DNA of 6,478 nucleotides from an uncultured Hyphomicrobiales bacterium (GTDB taxonomy: Bacteria; Pseudomonadota; Alphaproteobacteria; Rhizobiales; Beijerinckiaceae), in contig CAIVAX010000260.1 of the NCBI GenBank assembly GCA_903903935.1, forward strand, positions 1-6,478, in the 5' to 3' direction. Every line of letters begins with the position of its first letter. The stretch's first letter is position 1. Positions 1-5,895 of the stretch are shown here, piece by piece. Below the pieces are notes generated by a model. It was given only the letters and a program-made list of their open reading frames with translations, made no database searches and was not told the DNA's origin. Position numbers and translations under genes: made by a program.

Positions 1-1068
1 GCCCTCTCGCCGGTTCAACAACGCAATCTCGAAAAGGCCTTTGGCACGAAGGTGATCGACCGCACAGGTTTGATCCTCGAAATCTTTGGCCGGCGCGCCC
101 GCACGCGGGAGGGATCCTTACAGGTGGAGCTGGCGCATCTGGCCTATCAAAAATCCAGACTGGTTCGCTCTTGGACGCATTTGGAGCGGCAAAGAGGTGG
201 CTTTGGCTTTCTAGGTGGTCCGGGTGAAACACAGATTGAAACCGATCGACGCTTGATCCAAGAGCGCATCACGCGCATTGAACAAGAGCTCGAAGGCGTG
301 AAGAAAACGCGCAGTCTGCATCGCAAAAGCCGCCGCGATGTGCCTTATCCCATCATTGCTTTGGTGGGCTATACCAATGCAGGCAAATCAACTCTCTTCA
401 ATCGTCTGACCAGAGCGGATGTGTTGGCCAAAGACATGCTCTTTGCAACTTTGGACCCCACTTTGCGGGCAATCAAATTACCCCATGGCAGCAAGGTGAT
501 CTTGTCAGATACTGTGGGCTTTATTTCCGATTTGCCGACCATGCTGATCAGCGCCTTTCGCGCCACTTTGGAAGAAGTGCTGGAGGCTGATATTGTTGTG
601 CATGTGCGCGACATTTCGCATGAGGATAGTGAAGCGCAGGGGGAAGATGTGCGCACCATTCTCAAAGATCTAGGTGTGGATCCCTCCAATCACACAAGCT
701 TTATCGAAGTCTGGAACAAAATTGATCTTTTAGCTGCGCCGCAGCGCGAAACTCTGCTCAATGCGGCAGCCCTCAAGCCAATAGACACAAGGCCTTTCAT
801 TGTCTCGGCGCTGAATGGCGATGGCATTGATCGTTTGCTCGAAAATCTCGAACATCGTCTGTCGTCCGATCATGAGTCCTTTGAAATTGATCTTGATCCA
901 ACTGACGGGCAGGGGCTGCATTGGCTTTATGAGTATACGCAAGTGATGGCGCGTAAGACAAACAAAAAGGGAATTACTCGGCTGACTATTCGCCTGCCCA
1001 AGGAGCGCGAAGAACATATGCGGCATCGTTTTCCCAAAGCCCGCGCCGTGTCTGTGTCTCACACTTAG
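1..1068 (+). CDS. hflX: GTPase HflX, 5'-truncated by window edge
   Basis: This is the C-terminal 355 residues of HflX, a GTPase of the Obg-HflX superfamily that binds the 50S subunit and splits or rescues stalled ribosomes. The frame is open from base 1, so the start lies outside the window; the GTG at 52 is an internal valine codon. Numbering from the first in-window codon, the glycine-rich HflX linker ([19 protein letters not shown]) is at about 66-84. The G domain follows: G1/P-loop GYTNAGKST at 123-131, a G2 region FATLDPT, G3 DTVGF at 170-174, G4 NKID at 239-242, and a G5-like SAL starting at 269. A short C-terminal HflX domain follows. All nucleotide-binding motifs are intact, so the gene appears functional. 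In many alphaproteobacteria hflX lies between hfq and mazG; mazG is present here, on the opposite strand and convergent, with overlapping stop codons. Confidence 0.97.
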   Translation, partial: ALSPVQQRNLEKAFGTKVIDRTGLILEIFGRRARTREGSLQVELAHLAYQKSRLVRSWTHLERQRGGFGFLGGPGETQIETDRRLIQERITRIEQELEGVKKTRSLHRKSRRDVPYPIIALVGYTNAGKSTLFNRLTRADVLAKDMLFATLDPTLRAIKLPHGSKVILSDTVGFISDLPTMLISAFRATLEEVLEADIVVHVRDISHEDSEAQGEDVRTILKDLGVDPSNHTSFIEVWNKIDLLAAPQRETLLNAAALKPIDTRPFIVSALNGDGIDRLLENLEHRLSSDHESFEIDLDPTDGQGLHWLYEYTQVMARKTNKKGITRLTIRLPKEREEHMRHRFPKARAVSVSHT

Positions 1069-1898
1069 CTTTGCGTTTTTTCTTGTCTCTTGGCTTCAGT
1101 CCACAAAGCATCCATTTCGCTCAAAGTCGCGTTCTGCATTTGTCGTCCTGAGGCGTGCAAAGCTTGTTCAATATAAGCAAAGCGGCGCGTGAATTTATCA
1201 TTCGTGCTGCGCAAAGCCGATTCAGGATCAGCGCCGACATGGCGCGCCAGATTGACCATGGCAAAGAGAAGATCGCCCGTTTCTTCGGCAATCTCTGGCT
1301 TGTGTCCCTGATCAAGAGCGCGCTCTAATTCATCAGCCTCTTCTCTGATCTTAGCCAAGACCAATCTGGCATCATTCCAATCAAACCCCACGCTGGAGGC
1401 CTTTTGTTGCAATTTCACCGCGCGGGTGAGCGCGGGTAGGCTAGAGGGAACGTCATCGAGCAAAGAGGGAGCGCTCTCATCTTTAAAGCCCAAGGCTTGA
1501 CGCGCCGCACGGCGCTCAGCCTTTTCTTGGCGTTTGATCTCATCCCAGATTTGATTGACGCGCTCAACAGGCAGGTCTTTCACATCGCCAAACACATGGG
1601 GATGCCTTCGGATCATTTTAGTTGTGATGGCTTTGACAACGTCGCCAAATTCGAATGCGCCTTGCTCTTGCGCCAGGCGCGCATGAAAGACCACTTGCAG
1701 CAGAAGATCGCCCAATTCATCTTTCAAATCGACCATATCTTTGCGCGCAATGGCATCTGCCACTTCATAGGCTTCTTCAAGCGTGTAACGCAGAATAGAG
1801 TCGAAATCTTGCTGCAAATCCCACGGACATCCTGTGTGCGGCGTGCGCAAGGCCGCCATCACTGCAAGCAGATCCGCAATATCAGTCGAGGGCTTCAT
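1065..1898 (-). CDS. mazG: Nucleoside triphosphate pyrophosphohydrolase MazG
   Basis: MazG hydrolyses (d)NTPs to the monophosphate and pyrophosphate, cleaning the nucleotide pool and, in E. coli, influencing the stringent response. The 277-residue product has the usual two-repeat MazG layout and length. Repeat 1 has CPWD at 24-27, LEEAYE at 40-45 and KDELGDLL at 59-66, which supply the EExxE and ExxD Mg2+ ligands. RRHPHVFG follows at about 98-105. Repeat 2 has GFDW at about 171-174, EEADELERA from 187 and EETGDLLFA from 205, so its acidic ligands are also kept. I chose the ATG at 1898 because a GGA sits 6 nt upstream of it; a GTG one codon earlier (1901) is also possible but only 3 nt from that GGA. 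The gene ends inside the hflX stop region: its TAA is read from bases 1065-1067. The cold-shock gene lies upstream, behind a terminator, so mazG probably has its own promoter in the 84-base gap. Confidence 0.96.
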   Translation of the reverse strand: MKPSTDIADLLAVMAALRTPHTGCPWDLQQDFDSILRYTLEEAYEVADAIARKDMVDLKDELGDLLLQVVFHARLAQEQGAFEFGDVVKAITTKMIRRHPHVFGDVKDLPVERVNQIWDEIKRQEKAERRAARQALGFKDESAPSLLDDVPSSLPALTRAVKLQQKASSVGFDWNDARLVLAKIREEADELERALDQGHKPEIAEETGDLLFAMVNLARHVGADPESALRSTNDKFTRRFAYIEQALHASGRQMQNATLSEMDALWTEAKRQEKTQS

Positions 1899-1930
1899 CA
1901 CTCATCCAATCGAGAAGATGTGAGAGGTAC

Positions 1931-1960
1931 CAAGAAAAAGGGCGCCGCAAGCGGCGCCCT
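1931..1960 (-). terminator. Intrinsic terminator of the cold-shock gene
   Basis: A perfect 10-bp GC-rich inverted repeat (AGGGCGCCGC at 1939-1948, its complement at 1951-1960) is separated by only two bases, so the RNA would form a 9-bp stem with a 4-base loop. Read on the - strand it is followed directly by TTTTTCTTG. It starts 22 bases after the cold-shock stop codon and lies before mazG, so it should end the cold-shock transcript. The U-tract exists only in the - direction. Confidence 0.9.
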
Positions 1961-1982
1961 CAATGCATCAAAGTGGACACGC

Positions 1983-2660
1983 TCACATCAAAGCGATGGA
2001 GAGCGCTTCACGACCCTTGGGCGTATCAACCACTTTCATGGAAACGTTCATACCTTCGGTCAAGGTCTGAATACTAGCCGGACGCAAAGTGGAAATATGC
2101 ACGAACACATCCTTGCCACCATCATTGCTGGCAACAAAGCCAAAGCCCTTGGTTTCATCAAACCATTTCACGCTGCCGGTGACTTCCAGAGCCGTAGAAG
2201 GATCTGGCGCACGACGCGGCGGACGTGGGCTATCAAAAGAGCGGGGCGGGCGGGGCGCTGCATCACCAGCGACTGCGGTTGACGTATCAACCTCAAGCAC
2301 GCGAGTGACCTGAGCACCTTTCGCACCTTGGCCCACAAGCACTTTCAGCTTGGAGCCATTGGGAATGGATTCATAGCCAGCCGATTGCAAAGCACCAATG
2401 TGCAAAAAAGCATCGCCACTGCCATTGCTCAATTCAACAAAGCCAAAGCCTTTGTCTGACTTGAACCATTTTACAACAGCATCAATGGAAGCGGGAGCTG
2501 GACCACCGGCAGAGGGCATAGCACCAAACTCTGGAGGCGGGGCGAAGCTGCGGTCGAATGAACTGCGCGGTTGGCGGCTGGGCCGCGGCTCATAGGGCAT
2601 TGGCCCATCATCGTCGAAGCCCCGTTTTCTAGGACCACGGAAATCCTTACCTTTGCTCAT
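1983..2660 (-). CDS. Tandem cold-shock-domain protein (CspA family)
   Basis: A 225-residue cytoplasmic protein with two cold-shock domains, which bind single-stranded RNA or DNA and act as RNA chaperones. CSD1 spans about 58-125, with VKWF at 63-66, RNP1-like KGFGFV at 70-75 and RNP2-like DAFLHI at 83-88. CSD2 spans about 158-224, with VKWF at 164-167, KGFGFV at 171-176 and DVFVHIS at 184-190. The N-terminal 55 residues are basic then Pro/Arg-rich and look disordered (MSKGKDFRGPRKRGF), and a similar Pro/Arg linker (about 135-155) joins the domains. This is over three times the length of single-domain CspA but typical of two-domain alphaproteobacterial homologues. I chose the ATG at 2660 because AAAAGG lies 4 nt upstream; the frame stays open to an ATG at 2714 without such support. 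It is a monocistronic unit with a long leader and its own terminator. Cold induction is inferred from the family, not seen. Confidence 0.94.
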   Translation of the reverse strand: MSKGKDFRGPRKRGFDDDGPMPYEPRPSRQPRSSFDRSFAPPPEFGAMPSAGGPAPASIDAVVKWFKSDKGFGFVELSNGSGDAFLHIGALQSAGYESIPNGSKLKVLVGQGAKGAQVTRVLEVDTSTAVAGDAAPRPPRSFDSPRPPRRAPDPSTALEVTGSVKWFDETKGFGFVASNDGGKDVFVHISTLRPASIQTLTEGMNVSMKVVDTPKGREALSIALM

Positions 2661-2664
2661 GATA

Positions 2665-2670
2665 CCTTTT
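2665..2670 (-). promoter_or_regulatory. Shine-Dalgarno site fixing the cold-shock start
   Basis: AAAAGG on the - strand lies 4 nt before the ATG at 2660. It decides against the in-frame ATG at 2714, which would add 18 residues. The 12 bases GGTATCATGAGC across this start are identical to those across the start of the binding-protein gene (ATG at 4177). Confidence 0.6.
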
Positions 2671-2742
2671 AGTCTCCGCCGAACGCGCAACAGCTGACGC
2701 TGAGCACCCACCATTCGATACGCAAGAAAACCAAATTATTGG

Positions 2743-2789
2743 GGCCTCCAACCTCTGGTTCCGGGCCGTATCAAACCCGGATAGGGGCC
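2743..2789 (-). promoter_or_regulatory. Predicted structured RNA in the cold-shock leader
   Basis: Read on the - strand, 83 to 129 bases upstream of the cold-shock ATG, these 47 bases can fold into a compact three-way junction. An outer stem pairs GGCC (2786-2789) with GGCC (2743-2746) and continues, after one C-A mismatch, as CUA with UGG. Inside are a 6-bp stem UCCGGG/CCCGGA with a 10-base loop, and immediately after it ACC-AGA-GGU. Nearly every base outside the loops is used. A U-rich run (UUUGGUUUUCUU) follows on the - strand. I could not match it to a named RNA family. It may be a cold- or protein-responsive leader element or part of a small RNA; the fold was done by eye and no energy was computed. 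Confidence 0.35.
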
Positions 2790-3090
2790 GATGCTGCTTT
2801 TAAATGCCAGTATCGCTACACCCTATATTAGCCATAATAACAGGAAGTGGGATAAAACGCTATGGGGCCTTTAGCGGATTGCCTGCAAATATGGCCTATT
2901 TTGCTTTAAACCTTCGGACTTTTGTCAATATGGCCCACAGCTGGCTGGGGGCTGACAGTCTGCTCAGTGAATGTGAATGGGCAGAAAACGGCACTCTTCA
3001 ATTCGCATAATCTATATTATGGAACCTAATATAATATCCAAATCGCTGAAATACAGAGATTATAAGAAATAACGTCAGAAAGTTTGGGAG
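2790..3090. other. Non-coding stretch upstream of the cold-shock gene
   Basis: I find no convincing gene here. It probably holds the cold-shock promoter on the - strand. A perfect TTGACA hexamer (complement of 2923-2928) is present, but no good -10 sits 16-18 bases from it (best is AAAATA at 20), and TAATAT (complement of 2825-2830) lacks a matching -35. Small repeats include GGGGCC at 2864-2869, also at 2741 and 2784. AATATGGCC occurs twice, at 2888-2896 and 2927-2935. An AT-rich inverted repeat TATATTA/TAATATA lies at 3013-3019 and 3027-3033, and contains a + strand TATAAT (3030-3035) with no gene downstream of it. Confidence 0.4.
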
Positions 3091-3093
3091 CAA

Positions 3094-3132
3094 AGACTGA
3101 GAAGTCTCCACTGGGTCAATACTGACCCAGTG
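3094..3132 (-). terminator. Double-hairpin palindrome after the binding-protein gene
   Basis: Sixteen bases after the stop codon on the - strand is a perfect 10-bp inverted repeat, CACTGGGTCA/TGACCCAGTG (3109-3118, 3123-3132), with the 4-base loop ATAC. Next to it is a 5-bp hairpin AGACT-GAGA-AGTCT (3094-3107). Position fits a transcript end, but neither strand has a clean U-tract after it. It may instead be a 3' stabilising hairpin or a Rho-dependent end. Confidence 0.5.
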
Positions 3133-3148
3133 CAAAACGCCCTATAGA

Positions 3149-4177
3149 CTAATTGACGAGTTTACCGATCTGTTCACGAATGTCTTTGGGCGTCTTGCCC
3201 AGTTCTTGGATCAAATCTGCCAGTTTGGCACCAGAGACAGGCTCAAGCCGGAGATGTAATTTCTGAGTGTCGGCCATGAAATCCGAATCTTTCATTGTGG
3301 CGTCAAAGGCATCGCGCAACATCTTGAGGCGATCTGGCGGCAGATCTGGTGGCGCCAGCATTGGGCGCCCAATGCCTTGACCCGCATAGAGGAAGCGCAA
3401 AGCCAGACGCTCGCGCTCAGTGCTGGCCAGCTCCATCACAAAGGGAATGTCTTTGAGATTGGGATTAGGTTCAGCGCCGCCTTGCAGCAGGATTTTCATT
3501 TTGCCTGAAGGCAGCCAATCGGGCCGCTTATCATTGACGCTATCAATGCTTTCGCAAATGCCATCAACCTCATTGCGTTCGATGGCGAGAAACACATCGG
3601 CGGAGGACGGAAAGCCGGTAATGAGCTTGAATTTCATATCAAACAAGCCATTGAGCGCCAGCGGATACATGTGGGTCCCCGTCCCTGCACCCGTGTCGCC
3701 AACAATCAAAGTTTTTTGTTTGAGATCTTTGTAAGATTGAAAGCCGAGCGAAGAACGCGCAATACAGACATTGGATTCAGTCGTCGGTGTGCCGATCCAA
3801 GATATTTTTTCTGGATCAAACCGCGCGGCTGGATTGCTCATCATCGGTGCCATAGGCGTGTCGCGTGTAGTCAAGCCAAAGGTTGTTCCATCCTTGGGAG
3901 CAACGCTGGCCATATGATTAGCAGCCCCAATCCCGCCGCCAGCCGGCATATTTTGCGGAACAAAAACAGGATTGCCCGGCAAATATTTGCCCATATGCTT
4001 GGAAATTGTGCGGCCCCATAAATCATAGCCGCCGCCAACACCTGCACCAATGATGAAAGTAATGCTCTTGCCAGCAAACACGCCATTGGCCTGTGCCAAG
4101 GAGAGCTGCGGCAGGGCTGTAAGAGCAGTCAGCCCCACAGCGGAACTCAGAAGGAAATGCTTAAGCCTCAGGCTCAT
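3149..4177 (-). CDS. Exported TTT-family (TctC/Bug-like) solute-binding protein
   Basis: A 342-residue periplasmic substrate-binding protein of the tripartite tricarboxylate transporter (TctC/Bug) family, which captures small carboxylates or related acids for a TctA-TctB membrane pair. The N-terminus is a Sec signal peptide: basic MSLRLKH, a hydrophobic run to about 27, and a likely cut at LSLA or LAQA (28-30). The mature protein opens with SITFIIGAGVGGGYD (38-52), the family's first strand and Gly-rich binding loop. PQNMPAGGGIGAANHM (74-89), GAGTGTHMYP (163-172) and GFPSSADVFLAIERNEVDG (188-206) follow, all TTT-like. I chose the ATG at 4177 because GGGGGG sits 4 nt upstream; an ATG at 4189 would add MGGI. 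No tctA or tctB is adjacent, so it is an orphan binding protein, common in this family. The ligand cannot be read from sequence. It has its own upstream palindrome and downstream hairpin, suggesting a single-gene unit. Confidence 0.9.
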   Translation of the reverse strand: MSLRLKHFLLSSAVGLTALTALPQLSLAQANGVFAGKSITFIIGAGVGGGYDLWGRTISKHMGKYLPGNPVFVPQNMPAGGGIGAANHMASVAPKDGTTFGLTTRDTPMAPMMSNPAARFDPEKISWIGTPTTESNVCIARSSLGFQSYKDLKQKTLIVGDTGAGTGTHMYPLALNGLFDMKFKLITGFPSSADVFLAIERNEVDGICESIDSVNDKRPDWLPSGKMKILLQGGAEPNPNLKDIPFVMELASTERERLALRFLYAGQGIGRPMLAPPDLPPDRLKMLRDAFDATMKDSDFMADTQKLHLRLEPVSGAKLADLIQELGKTPKDIREQIGKLVN

Positions 4178-4181
4178 GATA

Positions 4182-4187
4182 CCCCCC
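4182..4187 (-). promoter_or_regulatory. G-run ribosome binding site of the binding protein
   Basis: Six G residues on the - strand end 4 nt before the ATG at 4177. The run lies immediately after the alternative ATG at 4189, which therefore has no site of its own. This supports the shorter protein. Confidence 0.5.
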
Positions 4188-4194
4188 ATATCAA

Positions 4195-4224
4195 TTATTA
4201 TCTCATGACTTTTGTCATGTCTGA
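4195..4224 (-). promoter_or_regulatory. Candidate promoter and palindrome upstream of the binding protein
   Basis: CATGAC-TTTT-GTCATG (4204-4219) is a perfect 6+6 inverted repeat 27 bases upstream of the chosen start. Immediately downstream on the - strand is GATAAT (complement of 4197-4202), a good -10 match, overlapped by TAATAA (4195-4200). CAGACA (complement of 4218-4223) lies 17 bases from TAATAA and could be a weak -35. If so, the palindrome fills the spacer and could be an operator. Promoter assignment is weak; the palindrome itself is certain. Confidence 0.35.
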
Positions 4225-4281
4225 TTGTCTTGAGGGGAAGATTAGCGTCTTTTGCAACTTTGGCAATGCGTCCAAGGGAGA

Positions 4282-5079
4282 TTAAATATCGATCTGCATG
4301 CCATCAAAGGCTGGCACAATATGATCGGGCAAGGATTGGCGCAGAGCCTGATAATCAAGATCCGTATGCAGATTTGTCAGAATGGCGCGTTTGGGTTTGA
4401 GCCGATCAATCCAAGCCAAAGTTTCGCTCAAACAAAAATGACTGGGATGCGGCGTATGGCGTAAGGCATCGACAATCCATAGATCGAGATCATGAAAATA
4501 AGGCAGGCTGTCGGCAGGAATAGCTTTGACATCGGGCGAATACATGACATTGCCAAACCGAAAGCCCAGCGCATCGATCTCACCATGGTGCAAATTCACA
4601 GGCGTGAAAGACAGCGCACCGCCCGGCCCTGTGATTGCAATCGCCTCGCCATGATCAAGCCTGCGCTCGACCAATAAGGGCGGATAAGAGCTGCCAGGCG
4701 GCGTTGCAAAAATATAAGAGAACTTCTCACGTACATCGAGCGAGGTCGCCGCATCCATATAGGCAGGAATCATTGCCTTCATTTGCAATACAAGCGGACG
4801 CATATCATCAATGCCATGCGTATGGTCGGCATGCGCATGTGTGAAAAGCACAGCGTCAATATAATCCGTTTGCGCAGCCAATAATTGCTCGCGTAAATCT
4901 GGGCCCGTATCAATCAAGGCAATGGTGCGTGCGCCTGATGCAGATATGCTTTCAACAAGAATGGAACAGCGGGTGCGGCGGTTTTTTGGGTTAGCCGGAT
5001 CACAGGCCCCCCAGCCCGTTCCCACGCGCGGAACGCCGCCTGATGATCCACATCCCAATATGCGGACGGACAGGCTCAT
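4282..5079 (-). CDS. PhnP-like metallo-beta-lactamase-fold hydrolase
   Basis: A 265-residue cytoplasmic metallo-beta-lactamase-fold enzyme, closest by motif to the PhnP phosphodiesterase group. It starts GCGSSGGVPR (9-18). The metal site is HAHADH at 81-86, with later candidates His164 or His165 (NLHHG), Asp183 (YSPDVKAI) and His238 (LTNLHTDLDY). DALRHTPHPSH (204-214) is also conserved in this group. Cysteines at 26 and 38 (in CDPANPKNRRTRC) are at a place where PhnP relatives can carry a structural zinc; that role is inferred. PhnP itself hydrolyses cyclic phosphates in phosphonate breakdown, but no phn genes are here, so I do not name it phnP and its substrate is unknown. The ATG overlaps the tatD stop (ATGA) with no strong ribosome site, pointing to translational coupling. 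It is the last gene of the metG-tatD operon, an arrangement I recall from other alphaproteobacteria. Confidence 0.9.
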   Translation of the reverse strand: MSLSVRILGCGSSGGVPRVGTGWGACDPANPKNRRTRCSILVESISASGARTIALIDTGPDLREQLLAAQTDYIDAVLFTHAHADHTHGIDDMRPLVLQMKAMIPAYMDAATSLDVREKFSYIFATPPGSSYPPLLVERRLDHGEAIAITGPGGALSFTPVNLHHGEIDALGFRFGNVMYSPDVKAIPADSLPYFHDLDLWIVDALRHTPHPSHFCLSETLAWIDRLKPKRAILTNLHTDLDYQALRQSLPDHIVPAFDGMQIDI

Positions 5080-5879
5080 GATGCGCTGCTTATGCCCAAA
5101 GCCAGCGCTGGCATTTTGCTAAACAGTCGCAGCGCATTGCGAGTTGTGTGCTGGGCAATCTCGTCAAGCGACAATCCCTTCACATCAGCCAAAACTTGTG
5201 CCGTCTGCCTGACAAAGGCAGGTTCATTGCGCTTGCCGCGATGCGGCACGGGCGCGAGAAAGGGCGAGTCCGTTTCCACAATCATGCGATCAAGCGGAAT
5301 GGTTTTAGCAATCACGCGCAAATCTTCGGAGTTTTTGAAAGTCAGCACGCCAGAGAAGGAAATCGTCAGACCCAATTCCAAACCAGCCATGGCCAATTCA
5401 TTTGAGGAGGTGAAGCAATGCAGAAGGGCTTTGAAAGCCCCCTTCCCCATTTCCTCACGCAGCACTCTGGCCATATCATCATCGGCATCGCGCGAATGAA
5501 TGACCAAGGGCAGGCCGGTGCGGCGTGCTGCATCAATGTGGCGGCGAAAGACCTGATCAGCAATCTCACGCGGGGATTTATCATAATGATAATCCAAACC
5601 CGCCTCACCAATGGCGACACAGCGCGGATGGGCCGCTAGCTCACATAAGCGATCCGTGCTGATGTCTGGCTCTTCATGGGCGCGGTGAGGATGCGTGCCC
5701 ACAGTGAACCAGACATTGTCAAACCGCTCGGCAATGGCACGATAATGGTCGTAGCGCGCCACATGGGTGGAAATGGTGATCATCCGCTCCACGCCTGCGC
5801 TGTGCGCGCGTGCCACCACATCATCGAGCTCAGGCGCGAATTCTGGAAAATCGAGATGGCAATGCGTATCGATCAGCAT
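5076..5879 (-). CDS. tatD: TatD-family metal-dependent hydrolase (DNase)
   Basis: A 267-residue TatD-family protein of the amidohydrolase (TIM-barrel) superfamily. Studied members are Mg2+/Mn2+-dependent DNases linked to DNA repair and degradation. Expected metal and active-site motifs are present in order: DTHCHLD at 4-10 (His6, His8), GTHPH at 61-65, GEAGLDYHY at 91-99 (Glu92), PLVIHSRDA at 124-132 (His128), HCFTSS from 154 (His154), ETDSPFLAP at 202-210 (Asp204), then PHRGKRNEP at 212-220. Length is normal for the family (about 260). The start is the ATG at 5879, giving MLIDTHCHLD, the standard family N-terminus. The frame stays open further upstream, but that part lies inside metG and has no TatD similarity. 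The gap to metG is 16 nt, with AAAGG and AGAG stretches as weak ribosome sites. The stop overlaps the next start by 4 nt. The name tatD is family-level; a ycfH-type paralogue cannot be excluded. Confidence 0.93.
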   Translation of the reverse strand: MLIDTHCHLDFPEFAPELDDVVARAHSAGVERMITISTHVARYDHYRAIAERFDNVWFTVGTHPHRAHEEPDISTDRLCELAAHPRCVAIGEAGLDYHYDKSPREIADQVFRRHIDAARRTGLPLVIHSRDADDDMARVLREEMGKGAFKALLHCFTSSNELAMAGLELGLTISFSGVLTFKNSEDLRVIAKTIPLDRMIVETDSPFLAPVPHRGKRNEPAFVRQTAQVLADVKGLSLDEIAQHTTRNALRLFSKMPALALGISSAS

Positions 5880-5895
5880 GTGCGCTCTAAGCCTT

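Noticed and set aside
1035..1081. Possible intrinsic terminator at the end of hflX
   Set aside because: There is a six-T run, but the only stems are AAAGC/GCTTT around a large loop and a 4-bp GTGT/ACAC. This is too weak to call.
1497..2282. A 261-codon + strand open frame opposite mazG and the cold-shock gene
   Set aside because: It runs antisense across two well-supported genes and the terminator, and its translation shows no recognisable domain. It is a shadow frame.
2661..2714. Longer cold-shock protein starting at the ATG at 2714
   Set aside because: The extra 18 residues (MVGAQRQLLRVRRRLKGI) do not look like the family N-terminus, and the good AAAAGG site serves the ATG at 2660.
2804..3010. 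A 68-codon + strand open frame in the long gap
   Set aside because: No ribosome site precedes its ATG, the translation is unlike any family I know, and it overlaps the likely promoter region of the cold-shock gene.
3671..4021. A 116-codon + strand frame opposite the binding-protein gene
   Set aside because: It is antisense to a complete, well-supported gene with intact family motifs, and it has no domain of its own.
4245..4275. TTGC/GCAA inverted repeat after the hydrolase stop as a terminator
   Set aside because: The stem is only 4 bp and no U-tract follows on the - strand.
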